Source: a bacterium
Lineage (GTDB): Bacteria; SZUA-79; Acidulodesulfobacterales; Acidulodesulfobacteraceae
NCBI GenBank assembly: GCA_021794475.1
Contig: JAJYQS010000013.1
Coordinates: forward strand, 1-58,916
Direction: 5' to 3'
DNA: 58,916 nucleotides
Part shown: piece after piece, positions 37,413 through 45,675 of the stretch
How the letters are laid out: the number at the start of each line of letters is the position of its first letter
Numbering within the stretch: position 1 is the stretch's first letter
Made by a program: the position numbers and the translations under genes
The notes under the pieces: model-generated
What the model was told of the DNA's origin: nothing
The model's input: the letters and a program-made list of their open reading frames with translations, nothing else
Database searches by the model: none

Positions 37413-39311
37413 ATGTCTTCTGCATTTAACGAAAACGGGATATTTAATAACCAGAAAAAAAGATTAAATTTTATTGCATTGATTTTTTCGGTAATATGTC
37501 TATTGATTATTGCAAGAATATTTTTTTTGCAGGTTATCAATGGAAATTATTATTATTATCTTGCTAAAAATAATGCTACAAGGATAATGTATCTGCCGGC
37601 ACCGAGAGGATATATATTATCTAATGCAGGCAAGATTATGGTTGACAATGAATCGTCTTTCAATATTGCCGTAACTATAGCTCATGCAAAGTCATTAAAA
37701 AGAGAACTTCATTTAATTGCTTCAATGTTTCATAAAAAATATTCCAGATTATACAAAATAGTAAAAAAAGAAGAATTTATACCTGATTATGATTCAATAG
37801 TTTTGATAAGAAATTTGTCTATAAAAAATTTATCTATTTTTGAAGTTAATAAACTCTATCTCCCCGGTTTTTTTATAGAAAAAATCCCTATAAGACATTA
37901 TAAATATGGAGATATGGGAGCGCAAATATTCGGCTACGTCGGTTTAGTCTCTTCTGAACAATTAAAAGAGAAAAAATATTCGTATGTTAATCCTTCCGAT
38001 ATTATCGGAGAAACAGGATTGGAATATTATTATCAAAAATATTTACACGGAAAAGACGGAGAAAAAAGGGTCGTAGTAAATTCGTTCGGCAAAACTGAAG
38101 GAAAAGTCGTGGTTGAACAACCTAAAATGGGGGATAATATATATACTACGCTCAATCTTACTTTAGAAAAACTTGCATATAAACTTATGAAAAATAAAGA
38201 GGGCGCCGTAATTGCAATGAATCCGAATAACGGAAAAATCCTTGCTATGGTATCCACTCCTTCTTTTAATCCTGTTTATTTTTCTAAAGGTATTTCAACA
38301 AAAGAATGGGATAAAATTATAAATAACGACGAACATCCTCTTCAAAATAAAGCCATACAAAATTCTATGGCGCCGGGCTCCACGTTTAAAATTGTCGGTG
38401 CTCTGGCGGGTCTTGAAACGCATCTGATTACACCAGATAAAAAGATTTTTGCAGGTCCTACTTTTAAACTGGGAGACGCAGTATTTTATAACTGGAATCC
38501 CAATCAGGATTCAAAAATAAATTTATATACCGCATTAGAAGAATCCGTAGACACTTATTTTTATTCTATTGCCGTCAGGCTTCATATTTCTCAGATAGCC
38601 TATTATGCGCATTTACTTGGATTCGGCAAAAAAACAGGAGTTGACCTGCCTGCGGAAAATCCCGGATTTATTCCTACAAGGAAATTAGTTTATAAAGTTT
38701 ATCATAGAAGATGGTATAAAGGTTCAACATTATCCTCTATAATCGGACAGAGTTATGTTTCCGTTACGCCTATACAGCTTATTGAGGCGTACAGCGCTAT
38801 CGCAAACGGCGGCTATCTTTACCGGCCTTATATAGTAAGCAGGATTGTATCGAGTTCGGGCAGGATAGTAAAACAGATTAAAAGCAGATTAATAAGACGG
38901 ATTAAGTTAAAAAGAAGTTATGTAAAAGCTATAAAAAAAGGTCTTTACGAAGTAGTAAACGGAAAAAACGGAACTGCCACTAATGGAAGGATAAGAGGCA
39001 TTTCATTTTGCGGCAAAACCGGAACTGCGCAGATAATCTCAAAAACTTATTCTATTTACGATGCAAAATATATTCCGAGAAAAGACAGGGATAACGCGTG
39101 GTTTGTTGGATTCGCTCCGATGAATCATCCAAAGATTGCCGTAGTGATTCTTGAAATGCACGCAAAATTTCTTGGAGCGCATGCAGCGGTCGTGGCAAAA
39201 AAAATAGTTGAAAAATATCTTGAACAGAAAGGCATGTGGAAACCGTCTCTTAAAAAAAGAAAAAATAATAAAAATAAAAATCTTCCAAGTTTTATTTATA
39301 CAAGTTTTTAG
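37413..39311 (+). CDS. mrdA: Penicillin-binding protein 2 (elongasome transpeptidase)
   Basis: Cross-links peptidoglycan during rod elongation together with RodA. The 632 residues have a single helix at about 20-42, a pedestal domain with PAPRGYILSNAG (about 62-73), and the transpeptidase domain. Active-site motifs are SxxK at Ser323-Lys326 (APGSTFK), SxD at Ser378-Asp380 (ESVDTYFY) and KTG at 535-537 (CGKTGTAQ). The tail is basic (KKRKNNKNKN). rodA starts 67 bp downstream; mreBCD lies about 3 kb upstream, separated by larB, the SurA-like gene and larE. A 192-bp gap precedes it, with a weak CCGCA/TGCGG inverted repeat at 37268-37290. Confidence 0.95.
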   Translation: MSSAFNENGIFNNQKKRLNFIALIFSVICLLIIARIFFLQVINGNYYYYLAKNNATRIMYLPAPRGYILSNAGKIMVDNESSFNIAVTIAHAKSLKRELHLIASMFHKKYSRLYKIVKKEEFIPDYDSIVLIRNLSIKNLSIFEVNKLYLPGFFIEKIPIRHYKYGDMGAQIFGYVGLVSSEQLKEKKYSYVNPSDIIGETGLEYYYQKYLHGKDGEKRVVVNSFGKTEGKVVVEQPKMGDNIYTTLNLTLEKLAYKLMKNKEGAVIAMNPNNGKILAMVSTPSFNPVYFSKGISTKEWDKIINNDEHPLQNKAIQNSMAPGSTFKIVGALAGLETHLITPDKKIFAGPTFKLGDAVFYNWNPNQDSKINLYTALEESVDTYFYSIAVRLHISQIAYYAHLLGFGKKTGVDLPAENPGFIPTRKLVYKVYHRRWYKGSTLSSIIGQSYVSVTPIQLIEAYSAIANGGYLYRPYIVSRIVSSSGRIVKQIKSRLIRRIKLKRSYVKAIKKGLYEVVNGKNGTATNGRIRGISFCGKTGTAQIISKTYSIYDAKYIPRKDRDNAWFVGFAPMNHPKIAVVILEMHAKFLGAHAAVVAKKIVEKYLEQKGMWKPSLKKRKNNKNKNLPSFIYTSF

Positions 39312-39378
39312 AAAAATTAATATAAAACAAAAATTATAAATATATATAATATAAATTAAAAGTATAACTGATATTTAA

Positions 39379-40485
39379 ATGAAATTATCGGATAACATTA
39401 AAAATTTTGATTTTATTTTATTCTTTACGGTAATAATAATTGCTTTTTTAGGAATAGTTAATCTGCTTGGTTCATTAAGTCTTAATCATCATGAGTTGCT
39501 TAACTCTTATGTTATGAAACAGATTATATGGTTCGGAATTTCTTTTTTTGTGATGTTTGCAATAATATCAATAGATTATAATACTCTTATAGATATTGCA
39601 TACTACATTTACGGCATTGTTCTGATTTTAATAATTATAGTTTTAATAAAGGGGAAAATATCACACGGCGCATCAAGGTGGATTTCTTTAGGATTGTTTA
39701 CAATACAGCCTTCAGAACTTATGAAAATAGCGTTAATTCTTGCTTTAGCAAAATATTTTACAAATGCTAAAAAAAAATATTATAAATTAACCGATTTAAT
39801 GATTCCTTTTTTAATAATTATTATACCTGTTTTACTTATAGCTAAAGAACCGGACCTTGGAACATCGCTTATCGTTTTTTTTGTCGGATGCATTATTGTT
39901 TATCTTGCAGGCATCAAAAGAGTTTCAATGGCGATAGCCTTATTTTTTGTCATGGTTGTATTGCCTGTTATATGGGGACATCTCAAAACTTATCAGAAGA
40001 GCAGAATTCTTATATTTTTGCATCCGGCGAAAGCATCCTTAGGCGCGGGTTATAATATTATACAATCTGAAATAGCAGTCGGCGCCGGAAGAATTTTAGG
40101 CGACGGATTCAGGCGCGGCAGTCAGAGTGTATTAAATTTTTTGCCTGCCAAACAGACGGATTTTATATTTTCTACCTATGCGCAGCAGTTCGGATTTATC
40201 GGTTCGATAATTTTAATCGGATTATATTTTATTTTAATCATAAGAGGATTCAAAATAGTCTATAATACTAAAAGGCTGCCGGCATTTTTACTAGGTTCGG
40301 GAGCTTTATTCATAATTACGCTTCACACGGTTATTAATATTGCTATGGCTATCGGTTTATTGCCGGTAGTGGGCGTTCCGCTCCCATTTTTTAGCTACGG
40401 AGGAACTTCGCTGATTGTAGATATCTCTGCCGTAGCAATATTATTAAACATATCAATGCGGCGATATAAATATCAATCCGGATAG
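39379..40485 (+). CDS. rodA: Peptidoglycan glycosyltransferase RodA
   Basis: SEDS-family glycan polymerase working with PBP2. The 368 residues contain about ten helices. The SEDS landmarks are SRWISLGLFTIQPSELMKIALILALA, AKEPDLGTSLIVF, the catalytic-Asp loop LPAKQTDFIFSTYAQQFGFIG, and VGVPLPFFSYGGTSLI near the end. The catalytic Asp is present. The acidic pair that usually follows it (AEELG in E. coli) is replaced by Gln-Gln. It directly follows its partner mrdA, so both are probably co-transcribed. Confidence 0.95.
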   Translation: MKLSDNIKNFDFILFFTVIIIAFLGIVNLLGSLSLNHHELLNSYVMKQIIWFGISFFVMFAIISIDYNTLIDIAYYIYGIVLILIIIVLIKGKISHGASRWISLGLFTIQPSELMKIALILALAKYFTNAKKKYYKLTDLMIPFLIIIIPVLLIAKEPDLGTSLIVFFVGCIIVYLAGIKRVSMAIALFFVMVVLPVIWGHLKTYQKSRILIFLHPAKASLGAGYNIIQSEIAVGAGRILGDGFRRGSQSVLNFLPAKQTDFIFSTYAQQFGFIGSIILIGLYFILIIRGFKIVYNTKRLPAFLLGSGALFIITLHTVINIAMAIGLLPVVGVPLPFFSYGGTSLIVDISAVAILLNISMRRYKYQSG

Positions 40486-40568
40486 TAAAAAAAATTTTTA
40501 AATAGCTGTTACTATTATTTCCGAATTAATAGAACAAAGCATGATATAAAAAGCAGGGTATAAAAATA

Positions 40569-41060
40569 ATGGATAAAAATAAAAATTTTTTAGACAGCGT
40601 ATCTATATTTTTTGCAACTTTCTTTTATGTCGGGTATTTTCCGTACGGTCCCGGAACTGCCGGAACTTTTGCCTCTATGGTTTTATATTTTTTCTTTTTT
40701 CATTACCTAACCTTTTCAGGTTATATTATATTATGTATTGTGTTGTTTTTTGCGGGAATATTTTTTTCTTCAAGAGCAGAAAAAATTATTGGTAAAAAGG
40801 ACCCTTCCGAGGTTGTAATAGATGAAGTTGAGGGTTATTTAATCACTATGCTCGGAGCTTTTTGGGCACCTTTTTCAATACTATATATTTTAATAGGATT
40901 TTTATTATTCAGAATTTTTGATATAATTAAACCGTTTCCTATCGGCGCCGCAGACAAACGTATCGGCGGAGGTATAGGCATCATGCTTGACGATGTCATA
41001 GCCGCGGTTATTTCCGCAGTGCTTTTAAGACTGATAATTGTTATAATTGTAGGTCTGTAA
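40569..41060 (+). CDS. pgpA: Phosphatidylglycerophosphatase A
   Basis: Dephosphorylates phosphatidylglycerophosphate to phosphatidylglycerol in the inner membrane. The 163 residues contain the family's YFPYGPGTAGTFAS start, the acidic PSEVVIDEVEGYLITML and FRIFDIIKPFPIGAADKRIGGG followed by GIMLDDVIAAV, with three or four helices. Length is as expected. It begins 83 bp after rodA, and cinA follows after a repetitive gap. A pgpA-cinA-recA order is seen in many bacteria. Confidence 0.93.
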   Translation: MDKNKNFLDSVSIFFATFFYVGYFPYGPGTAGTFASMVLYFFFFHYLTFSGYIILCIVLFFAGIFFSSRAEKIIGKKDPSEVVIDEVEGYLITMLGAFWAPFSILYILIGFLLFRIFDIIKPFPIGAADKRIGGGIGIMLDDVIAAVISAVLLRLIIVIIVGL

Positions 41061-41284
41061 AACTGAATATTATAAAGAAGCTATATATCTATATATAATG
41101 TACTAAAAAAATGAAAAATGATTTATTAAATAAAAAATAAATAAAAATAAATAGATAGGTAAATAAATAGATAGACAAATACATAAATATATATGTAGAT
41201 AAATAGATAGATAAATAAATAATATATATAAATATATAATAAAAATATACAGAATATATATTTAAAATAATTTCCTATAACTTA
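41061..41284 (+). repeat. GATA/AAATA microsatellite region between pgpA and cinA
   Basis: Most of this 224-bp gap is a degenerate run of ATAAATAGATAGA-type tetranucleotide units (about 41135-41240), with stretches of TATATA. No promoter, ribosome site or hairpin was distinguishable; cinA starts at its end with a poor ribosome site. Confidence 0.8.
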
Positions 41285-42538
41285 ATGGATGATATTAAGA
41301 TATTAATTATTGCCGATAATTACGATTTTAAAAAAGCAGGCGAGGTTCTTTTAAATTTTTCGGATATGCTTGCCGATTATAATTTAAAATTTAAAGAGGC
41401 GGTATGTCTTCCTGACGACTCGTCAGACAGTATTTATAAAGTATTATCATATATGCTGACGGGAGATTCCTCGGCAATATTGGTTTGCGGCGGTTTAAAA
41501 GAAGATTTGAATATTACGTCTGAAATGGTATCAAATGTGTTAAAAAAAGAAATGATAAAAAGCAAAGATGCGCTGGATTTAATGAAACTTGTATATGAAT
41601 CCAAAGGTAAACTGTATAAATCTGCCTATGAAAAATCATGCTATTTTCCAAAAAACTCATTTGTTATTCCTAATCAAAATTCCGGACTTTCCGGTTTTTA
41701 CTTGACCGAACCTGTTTTTTTTGCCGCTATGCCGTTAGAACCGGATGATGCAAAGGCAATGTTTAAAAATCATGTTCTTGGAAAAATGATAGGGAAGTTG
41801 GGAATATCTTATTTTATAAAAAAAAGAAAATATAAATTATTCGGTCTTAAAGAAAAAAAATTTGAAAATCGTCTAAAGCGTATAAGCGACAAATTTGCAG
41901 ATTTAAAATATTCATTTGAATTTTCTTATGGTGAAATTATTCTAAGTATTTACGTAAAGGGCATTACAACTCAAAAACTTCAAGACGCTATCAAAGTAAT
42001 AGACGATATTGTACTTGCAGAGTTTAATAATTTTATTTACGGATATGACGACGATGAATTAGAAACGGTTTGCGCAGTTTTGCTAAAAAAAAACCAAATT
42101 ACCGTCGCTATTGCGGAGTCGCTCACCGGAGGCTATATTTCTAACAAATTAACTAATCCGCCCGGGGCTTCTGCTTATTTTATTTTAAGCGAGATAGTAT
42201 ACTCCAATTTTGCGAAGATAAATGAACTGGGCATTGATGAAGATATTATAGAAAAAAATGGAGCGGTATCTTCGGAATGTGCTATTCTAATGGCAGAAAA
42301 TATAAGAAAAAAAGCCTATTCCGATATAGGAGCTGCAGTAACCGGTTTTGCAGGACCCAAAGGAGAATCGGACAACTATCCCGTCGGAACGGTATTTATA
42401 GCTTTATCTTCCGACAATATTCAGGAGGTCAGAAAGTATAATTTTTCAGGCACAAGAAATGAAATAAAGATTTATACCGCCAAAATGGTTTTATTCTGGA
42501 TTTATAGACTTATGGCATATGCAGAGACGGATAAATAA
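41285..42538 (+). CDS. cinA: CinA-like protein: divergent MoaB-like domain plus PncC amidohydrolase domain
   Basis: The C-terminal 160 residues of 417 are a clear PncC domain, which deamidates nicotinamide mononucleotide: VAIAESLTGGYISNKLTNPPGAS, GAVSSECAILMAENIRK and AAVTGFAGPKGESDNYPVGTVFIAL. The N-terminal 250 residues occupy the place of the MoaB-like COG1058 domain of CinA, with AILVCGGLKEDLNIT in place of the usual glycine-rich TGGLGPT(X)DD. The domain keeps the length but has lost most signature residues, so its pyrophosphatase activity is doubtful. The pgpA-cinA-recA context supports the name. Confidence 0.85.
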   Translation: MDDIKILIIADNYDFKKAGEVLLNFSDMLADYNLKFKEAVCLPDDSSDSIYKVLSYMLTGDSSAILVCGGLKEDLNITSEMVSNVLKKEMIKSKDALDLMKLVYESKGKLYKSAYEKSCYFPKNSFVIPNQNSGLSGFYLTEPVFFAAMPLEPDDAKAMFKNHVLGKMIGKLGISYFIKKRKYKLFGLKEKKFENRLKRISDKFADLKYSFEFSYGEIILSIYVKGITTQKLQDAIKVIDDIVLAEFNNFIYGYDDDELETVCAVLLKKNQITVAIAESLTGGYISNKLTNPPGASAYFILSEIVYSNFAKINELGIDEDIIEKNGAVSSECAILMAENIRKKAYSDIGAAVTGFAGPKGESDNYPVGTVFIALSSDNIQEVRKYNFSGTRNEIKIYTAKMVLFWIYRLMAYAETDK

Positions 42539-42569
42539 TAAAATGCTCCGGAAACGAAGTACAGCGAAG

Positions 42570-42595
42570 CCTCATCCTTTGCTTTAGCAATGAGG
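42570..42595 (+). terminator. Hairpin in a GC-richer patch between cinA and recA
   Basis: CCTCAT (42570-42575) pairs with ATGAGG (42590-42595), and the inner TGC/GCA adds three pairs with a four-base bulge. The surrounding 42544-42620 is clearly richer in G/C than any other gap here. There is no downstream T-run, so it may be a terminator for cinA, an mRNA structure, or a relic of another sequence. Confidence 0.35.
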
Positions 42596-42680
42596 GAGTA
42601 TCGCAAGGCGTAACGTTCATGTAATAATATTGTAAATATAATGTAGCAATAATGTAATCTATTTTTAAAATTATTTTAAC

Positions 42681-42712
42681 TTGATATTATAAAATTTATA
42701 ATATAATATCAA
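42681..42712 (+). promoter_or_regulatory. recA promoter with an 11-bp palindromic site
   Basis: TTGATATTATA (42681-42691) and TATAATATCAA (42702-42712) are perfect inverses separated by 10 bp. The right arm contains a perfect TATAAT -10 box (42702-42707) and the left arm a TTGATA -35-like box at a short 15-bp spacing. The symmetry over the promoter core suggests a repressor operator, plausibly for the SOS response, about 37 bp before recA. Confidence 0.5.
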
Positions 42713-42748
42713 ATAATTAAATATATATTATTGAGGATAAATTAAATC

Positions 42749-43852
42749 ATGGCTGCTAAAATTAACAATTCCGATATTCCGGAAGAAAAGGACAAAGAAA
42801 AAGAAGACAAATACAAAGAAAAAGAGAAAGAAAAAAACAAAGATATTGCAAATCCAATCAACGAACAAAAGAAAAAAGCGCTTGAGTTAGCTATTTCTCA
42901 AATAGAAAAGCAGTTCGGCATGGGGTCTATTATGAAATTAGGCGGTAAACCGATAGTGGAGAACATACCGTCAATTTCAACCGGCTCTCTTTCCTTAGAC
43001 ATAGCTCTCGGAATAGGCGGTATACCTCAGGGCAGAGTTATTGAAATTTTTGGACCGGAATCTTCGGGAAAAACTACTTTGACTTTGCAGATAATTGCCG
43101 AGGCTCAAAAAAAAGGCGGCATAGCTGCTTTTATTGATGCAGAACATGCCTTAGATTTAAATTATGCGAAAAAAATAGGCGTCAATGTAGACGATCTTTT
43201 AGTCTCACAGCCGGGAACAGGTGAAGAAGCTTTAGAAATAGCCGATTCTCTTGTGAGGTCTGGTTCAGTAGATGTTCTTGTTATCGATTCCGTTGCTGCG
43301 CTTGTTCCGAAAGCGGAGATAGAAGGGGATATGGGCGATGCCCATATGGGACTTCAGGCAAGATTGATGTCTCAGGCGCTGAGAAAACTTACTTCAGCTA
43401 TATCAAAATCAAATACAGCCGTGATTTTCATTAATCAAATCAGAATGAAAATAGGTATTATGTTTGGTTCTCCCGAAACTACAACCGGAGGGAACGCTCT
43501 TAAATTTTACGCTTCGGTACGTATTGATATTAGGCGGATAGGTTCTATCAAAAAAGGGGATGAAGTAGTAGGTTCTCGTACAAAAGCAAGAATAGTCAAA
43601 AATAAAGTTGCCCCTCCGTTTAAGGAAGCGGAGTTTGATATAATATATAACAGCGGTATATCTACCGAAGGCGATATAGTAGACATAGGCTCCGAAAGCG
43701 GAATCATCGACAAAGCGGGAACATGGTTCAGCTACGGAAAAGAAAGACTGGGTCAGGGAAGGGAAGCCGCTAAAGAATTTCTTAGAAACAACCCGGCTAT
43801 AAAAAATGAAATAATGGGGAAAATAATGAAGCATTTTAATTTAAAACCGTAA
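42749..43852 (+). CDS. recA: Recombinase RecA
   Basis: Central recombination and SOS protein. The 367 residues include Walker A GPESSGKT (102-109), Walker [19 protein letters not shown], the MAW-like [11 protein letters not shown], and loop L2 region [17 protein letters not shown]. The conserved core starts only at about residue 39. Before it lies a highly charged Lys/Glu/Asp extension (residues 10-30, with [14 protein letters not shown]). The C-terminus lacks the long acidic tail of E. coli RecA, ending [11 protein letters not shown] palindromic promoter lies upstream. pilT and recX follow. Confidence 0.97.
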   Translation: MAAKINNSDIPEEKDKEKEDKYKEKEKEKNKDIANPINEQKKKALELAISQIEKQFGMGSIMKLGGKPIVENIPSISTGSLSLDIALGIGGIPQGRVIEIFGPESSGKTTLTLQIIAEAQKKGGIAAFIDAEHALDLNYAKKIGVNVDDLLVSQPGTGEEALEIADSLVRSGSVDVLVIDSVAALVPKAEIEGDMGDAHMGLQARLMSQALRKLTSAISKSNTAVIFINQIRMKIGIMFGSPETTTGGNALKFYASVRIDIRRIGSIKKGDEVVGSRTKARIVKNKVAPPFKEAEFDIIYNSGISTEGDIVDIGSESGIIDKAGTWFSYGKERLGQGREAAKEFLRNNPAIKNEIMGKIMKHFNLKP

Positions 43853-43908
43853 AAAAATTCAACTTAACGGAATGCTAAAGTCTAATTAAAGTCTAATCAT
43901 GGATTGAT

Positions 43909-45111
43909 ATGGAAACTGATAATATAAATAATACAGATAATATTAATAGCAATCAGAGTAATATTGCTTTAGAACAGCAGAAACAATCTCTTACATTTAT
44001 CGAAAAAATTCTGACGTTTTCAGTGAATAAAAAAGCTTCAGATGTTCATTTGAAAGTTAATTCCGCTCCTATTTTCAGAATTAACGGAGAATTAGTTGTT
44101 CAACCGGATTTTGGGGTGCTTTCAAAGGAAATTATAGATAAGATTGCTTTCAGTATGATAGATAAGTATCAGATGAAAGTTTTTCAAGAAAATAAAGATG
44201 TTGACCTCGCATATAGTCTCGCCGATGTCGGCAGATTCAGGGTAAATATTTTTTCTCAGAGAAACAGTTTAAGTATAGCCATGAGATATATACCGTTCAG
44301 CGTACCTTCCATTGATACGCTGAGTCTGCCTCCTATTGTCAAATCGGTTGCATTAAAAGAAAGGGGTCTAATTTTAGTAACAGGCATTACTGGAAGCGGA
44401 AAATCCACGACGCTGGCTTCAATGATAAATTATATCAATGCTAATAAGTCGGTTCATATAATTACCATAGAAGACCCGATAGAATATCTTCATAAAGATA
44501 TTAAATCCATAGTAAACCAGCGTGAAATAGGTATGGACGTGTATTCATTTTCCCACGGGCTCAGAGAAGCGTTAAGGCAGGATCCTGATGTTATTCTTGT
44601 AGGAGAAATGCGAGACCTTGAAACTATAGAAACCGCAATTACCGCTGCCGAAACAGGACATCTTGTTATGAGTACATTGCATACGTTAGACGCTCAGGAA
44701 ACTATTAATAGAATTATAGCCGTTTTTCCTCCGTACCAGCAAAAGCAGATAAGAATACAATTAAGCAGTGTTATTACTGCCGTTATATCCCAGCGCCTTA
44801 TCCAAAGAGCAGACAAGCAGGGCAGACTTCCTGCTGCAGAGATATTAATAGGCACTGAAACGATAAAGGATTGCATACTGAATGAAGACAAGACTTCAGG
44901 TATCAGGGATTATATAAAAGCAGGAAATGCGCAATACGGTATGCAGACATTTGACCAGTCATTATACGGTTTTTATAAAAACAATCTGATTACTTATGAG
45001 GATGCATTAGCCGAATCGACCAGTCCTAACGACCTGGCTCTGCTTATATCCGGTGTAGACTCTGCTTCAGGTTCCGGGTCTTCAAACCAGTCCGTATGGG
45101 AAACAAAATGA
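43909..45111 (+). CDS. pilT: PilT-like type IV pilus retraction ATPase
   Basis: A hexameric motor ATPase that depolymerises type IV pili. The 400 residues show the N-terminal PAS-like domain (SDVHLKVNSAPIFRINGEL), Walker A GITGSGKSTTLA, the Asp box with ITIEDPIEYLHKD, Walker B DPDVILVGEMRDLETI and the His box AAETGHLVMSTLHT. The AIRNLIRE motif characteristic of PilT retraction is replaced by TSGIRDYIKAG, so assignment to PilT rather than the related PilU is likely but not certain. No other pilus gene is nearby. It separates recA from recX, and its end overlaps the recX start. Confidence 0.88.
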   Translation: METDNINNTDNINSNQSNIALEQQKQSLTFIEKILTFSVNKKASDVHLKVNSAPIFRINGELVVQPDFGVLSKEIIDKIAFSMIDKYQMKVFQENKDVDLAYSLADVGRFRVNIFSQRNSLSIAMRYIPFSVPSIDTLSLPPIVKSVALKERGLILVTGITGSGKSTTLASMINYINANKSVHIITIEDPIEYLHKDIKSIVNQREIGMDVYSFSHGLREALRQDPDVILVGEMRDLETIETAITAAETGHLVMSTLHTLDAQETINRIIAVFPPYQQKQIRIQLSSVITAVISQRLIQRADKQGRLPAAEILIGTETIKDCILNEDKTSGIRDYIKAGNAQYGMQTFDQSLYGFYKNNLITYEDALAESTSPNDLALLISGVDSASGSGSSNQSVWETK

Positions 45112-45584
45112 AAGTACTAAAAAGCAATACCGAAAAGCTTCCTATGGATCATGCTTTAAAACTTCTGGCAATTAAATCATATTCAGAAAGTTCAATGGCT
45201 CAAAAATTAATTAAGAAAGGATTTTCTACTTCATCTATAAGCCAAACTATAAAAAAGCTGAAGGATTTAAATTATATAAACGATGAAAGCTACGGCGAAA
45301 ACATGATAAGAGTCGGCAAATTGAAAATGGTGGGTAAAATGAAATTAGCCTATCAGATGCATACTAAAGGAATAAACAGTTCGCTAATAAATAATCTTTT
45401 AGAAAGCCTATATACTTCGGAAGAAGAAAAGCAGATTGCCGAAAAAGCCCTTGAAAAAAAGAAACCCGCTTTAATAAAATATAAAGAAGACAGAATAATA
45501 TATAAAAAAAAACTGTATGATTTTTTGCAGAGAAGAGGTTTTTCTTCCGACGCTGTTGAAGATATAATAAATGGGAAATTCTAA
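45096..45584 (+). CDS. recX: RecA regulatory protein RecX
   Basis: Binds RecA filaments and modulates their activity. The 162-residue protein is helical and Lys-rich, with the RecX-type repeats DHALKLLAIKSYSESSMAQKLIKKGFS and RMGxxKL-like NMIRVGKLKMVGKMKLAYQMHTKGI, and a third near FLQRRGFSSDAVEDII. The start could be ATG 45096, or ATG 45108 that overlaps the pilT stop as ATGA; I keep the longer frame. Position one gene after recA supports the call. RecX is weakly conserved, hence the moderate confidence. Confidence 0.82.
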   Translation: MGNKMKVLKSNTEKLPMDHALKLLAIKSYSESSMAQKLIKKGFSTSSISQTIKKLKDLNYINDESYGENMIRVGKLKMVGKMKLAYQMHTKGINSSLINNLLESLYTSEEEKQIAEKALEKKKPALIKYKEDRIIYKKKLYDFLQRRGFSSDAVEDIINGKF

Positions 45585-45643
45585 ACAATATAAAAATATA
45601 AATAAATAAAATAAACGACGGCAATAAAATAAAAAAATAAAAA

Positions 45644-45655
45644 GGTGCCTGTCCC
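45644..45655 (+). repeat. Solitary GGTGCCTGTCCC element
   Basis: GGTGCCTGTCCC is the only GC-rich word in an otherwise pure A/T gap of 91 bp before alaS. From memory, this word (with its inverse GGGACAGGCACC) is frequent in deltaproteobacterial genomes near REP-associated or IS200-like transposases. No transposase is in the window. Confidence 0.5.
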
Positions 45656-45675
45656 TAATAAAGGATTAATTTTAT

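Noticed and set aside
43409-43834. A 141-codon open frame on the minus strand opposite recA
   Set aside because: It lies wholly within the coding sequence of a clear recA, has no family features and no ribosome site; a shadow of recA codon use.
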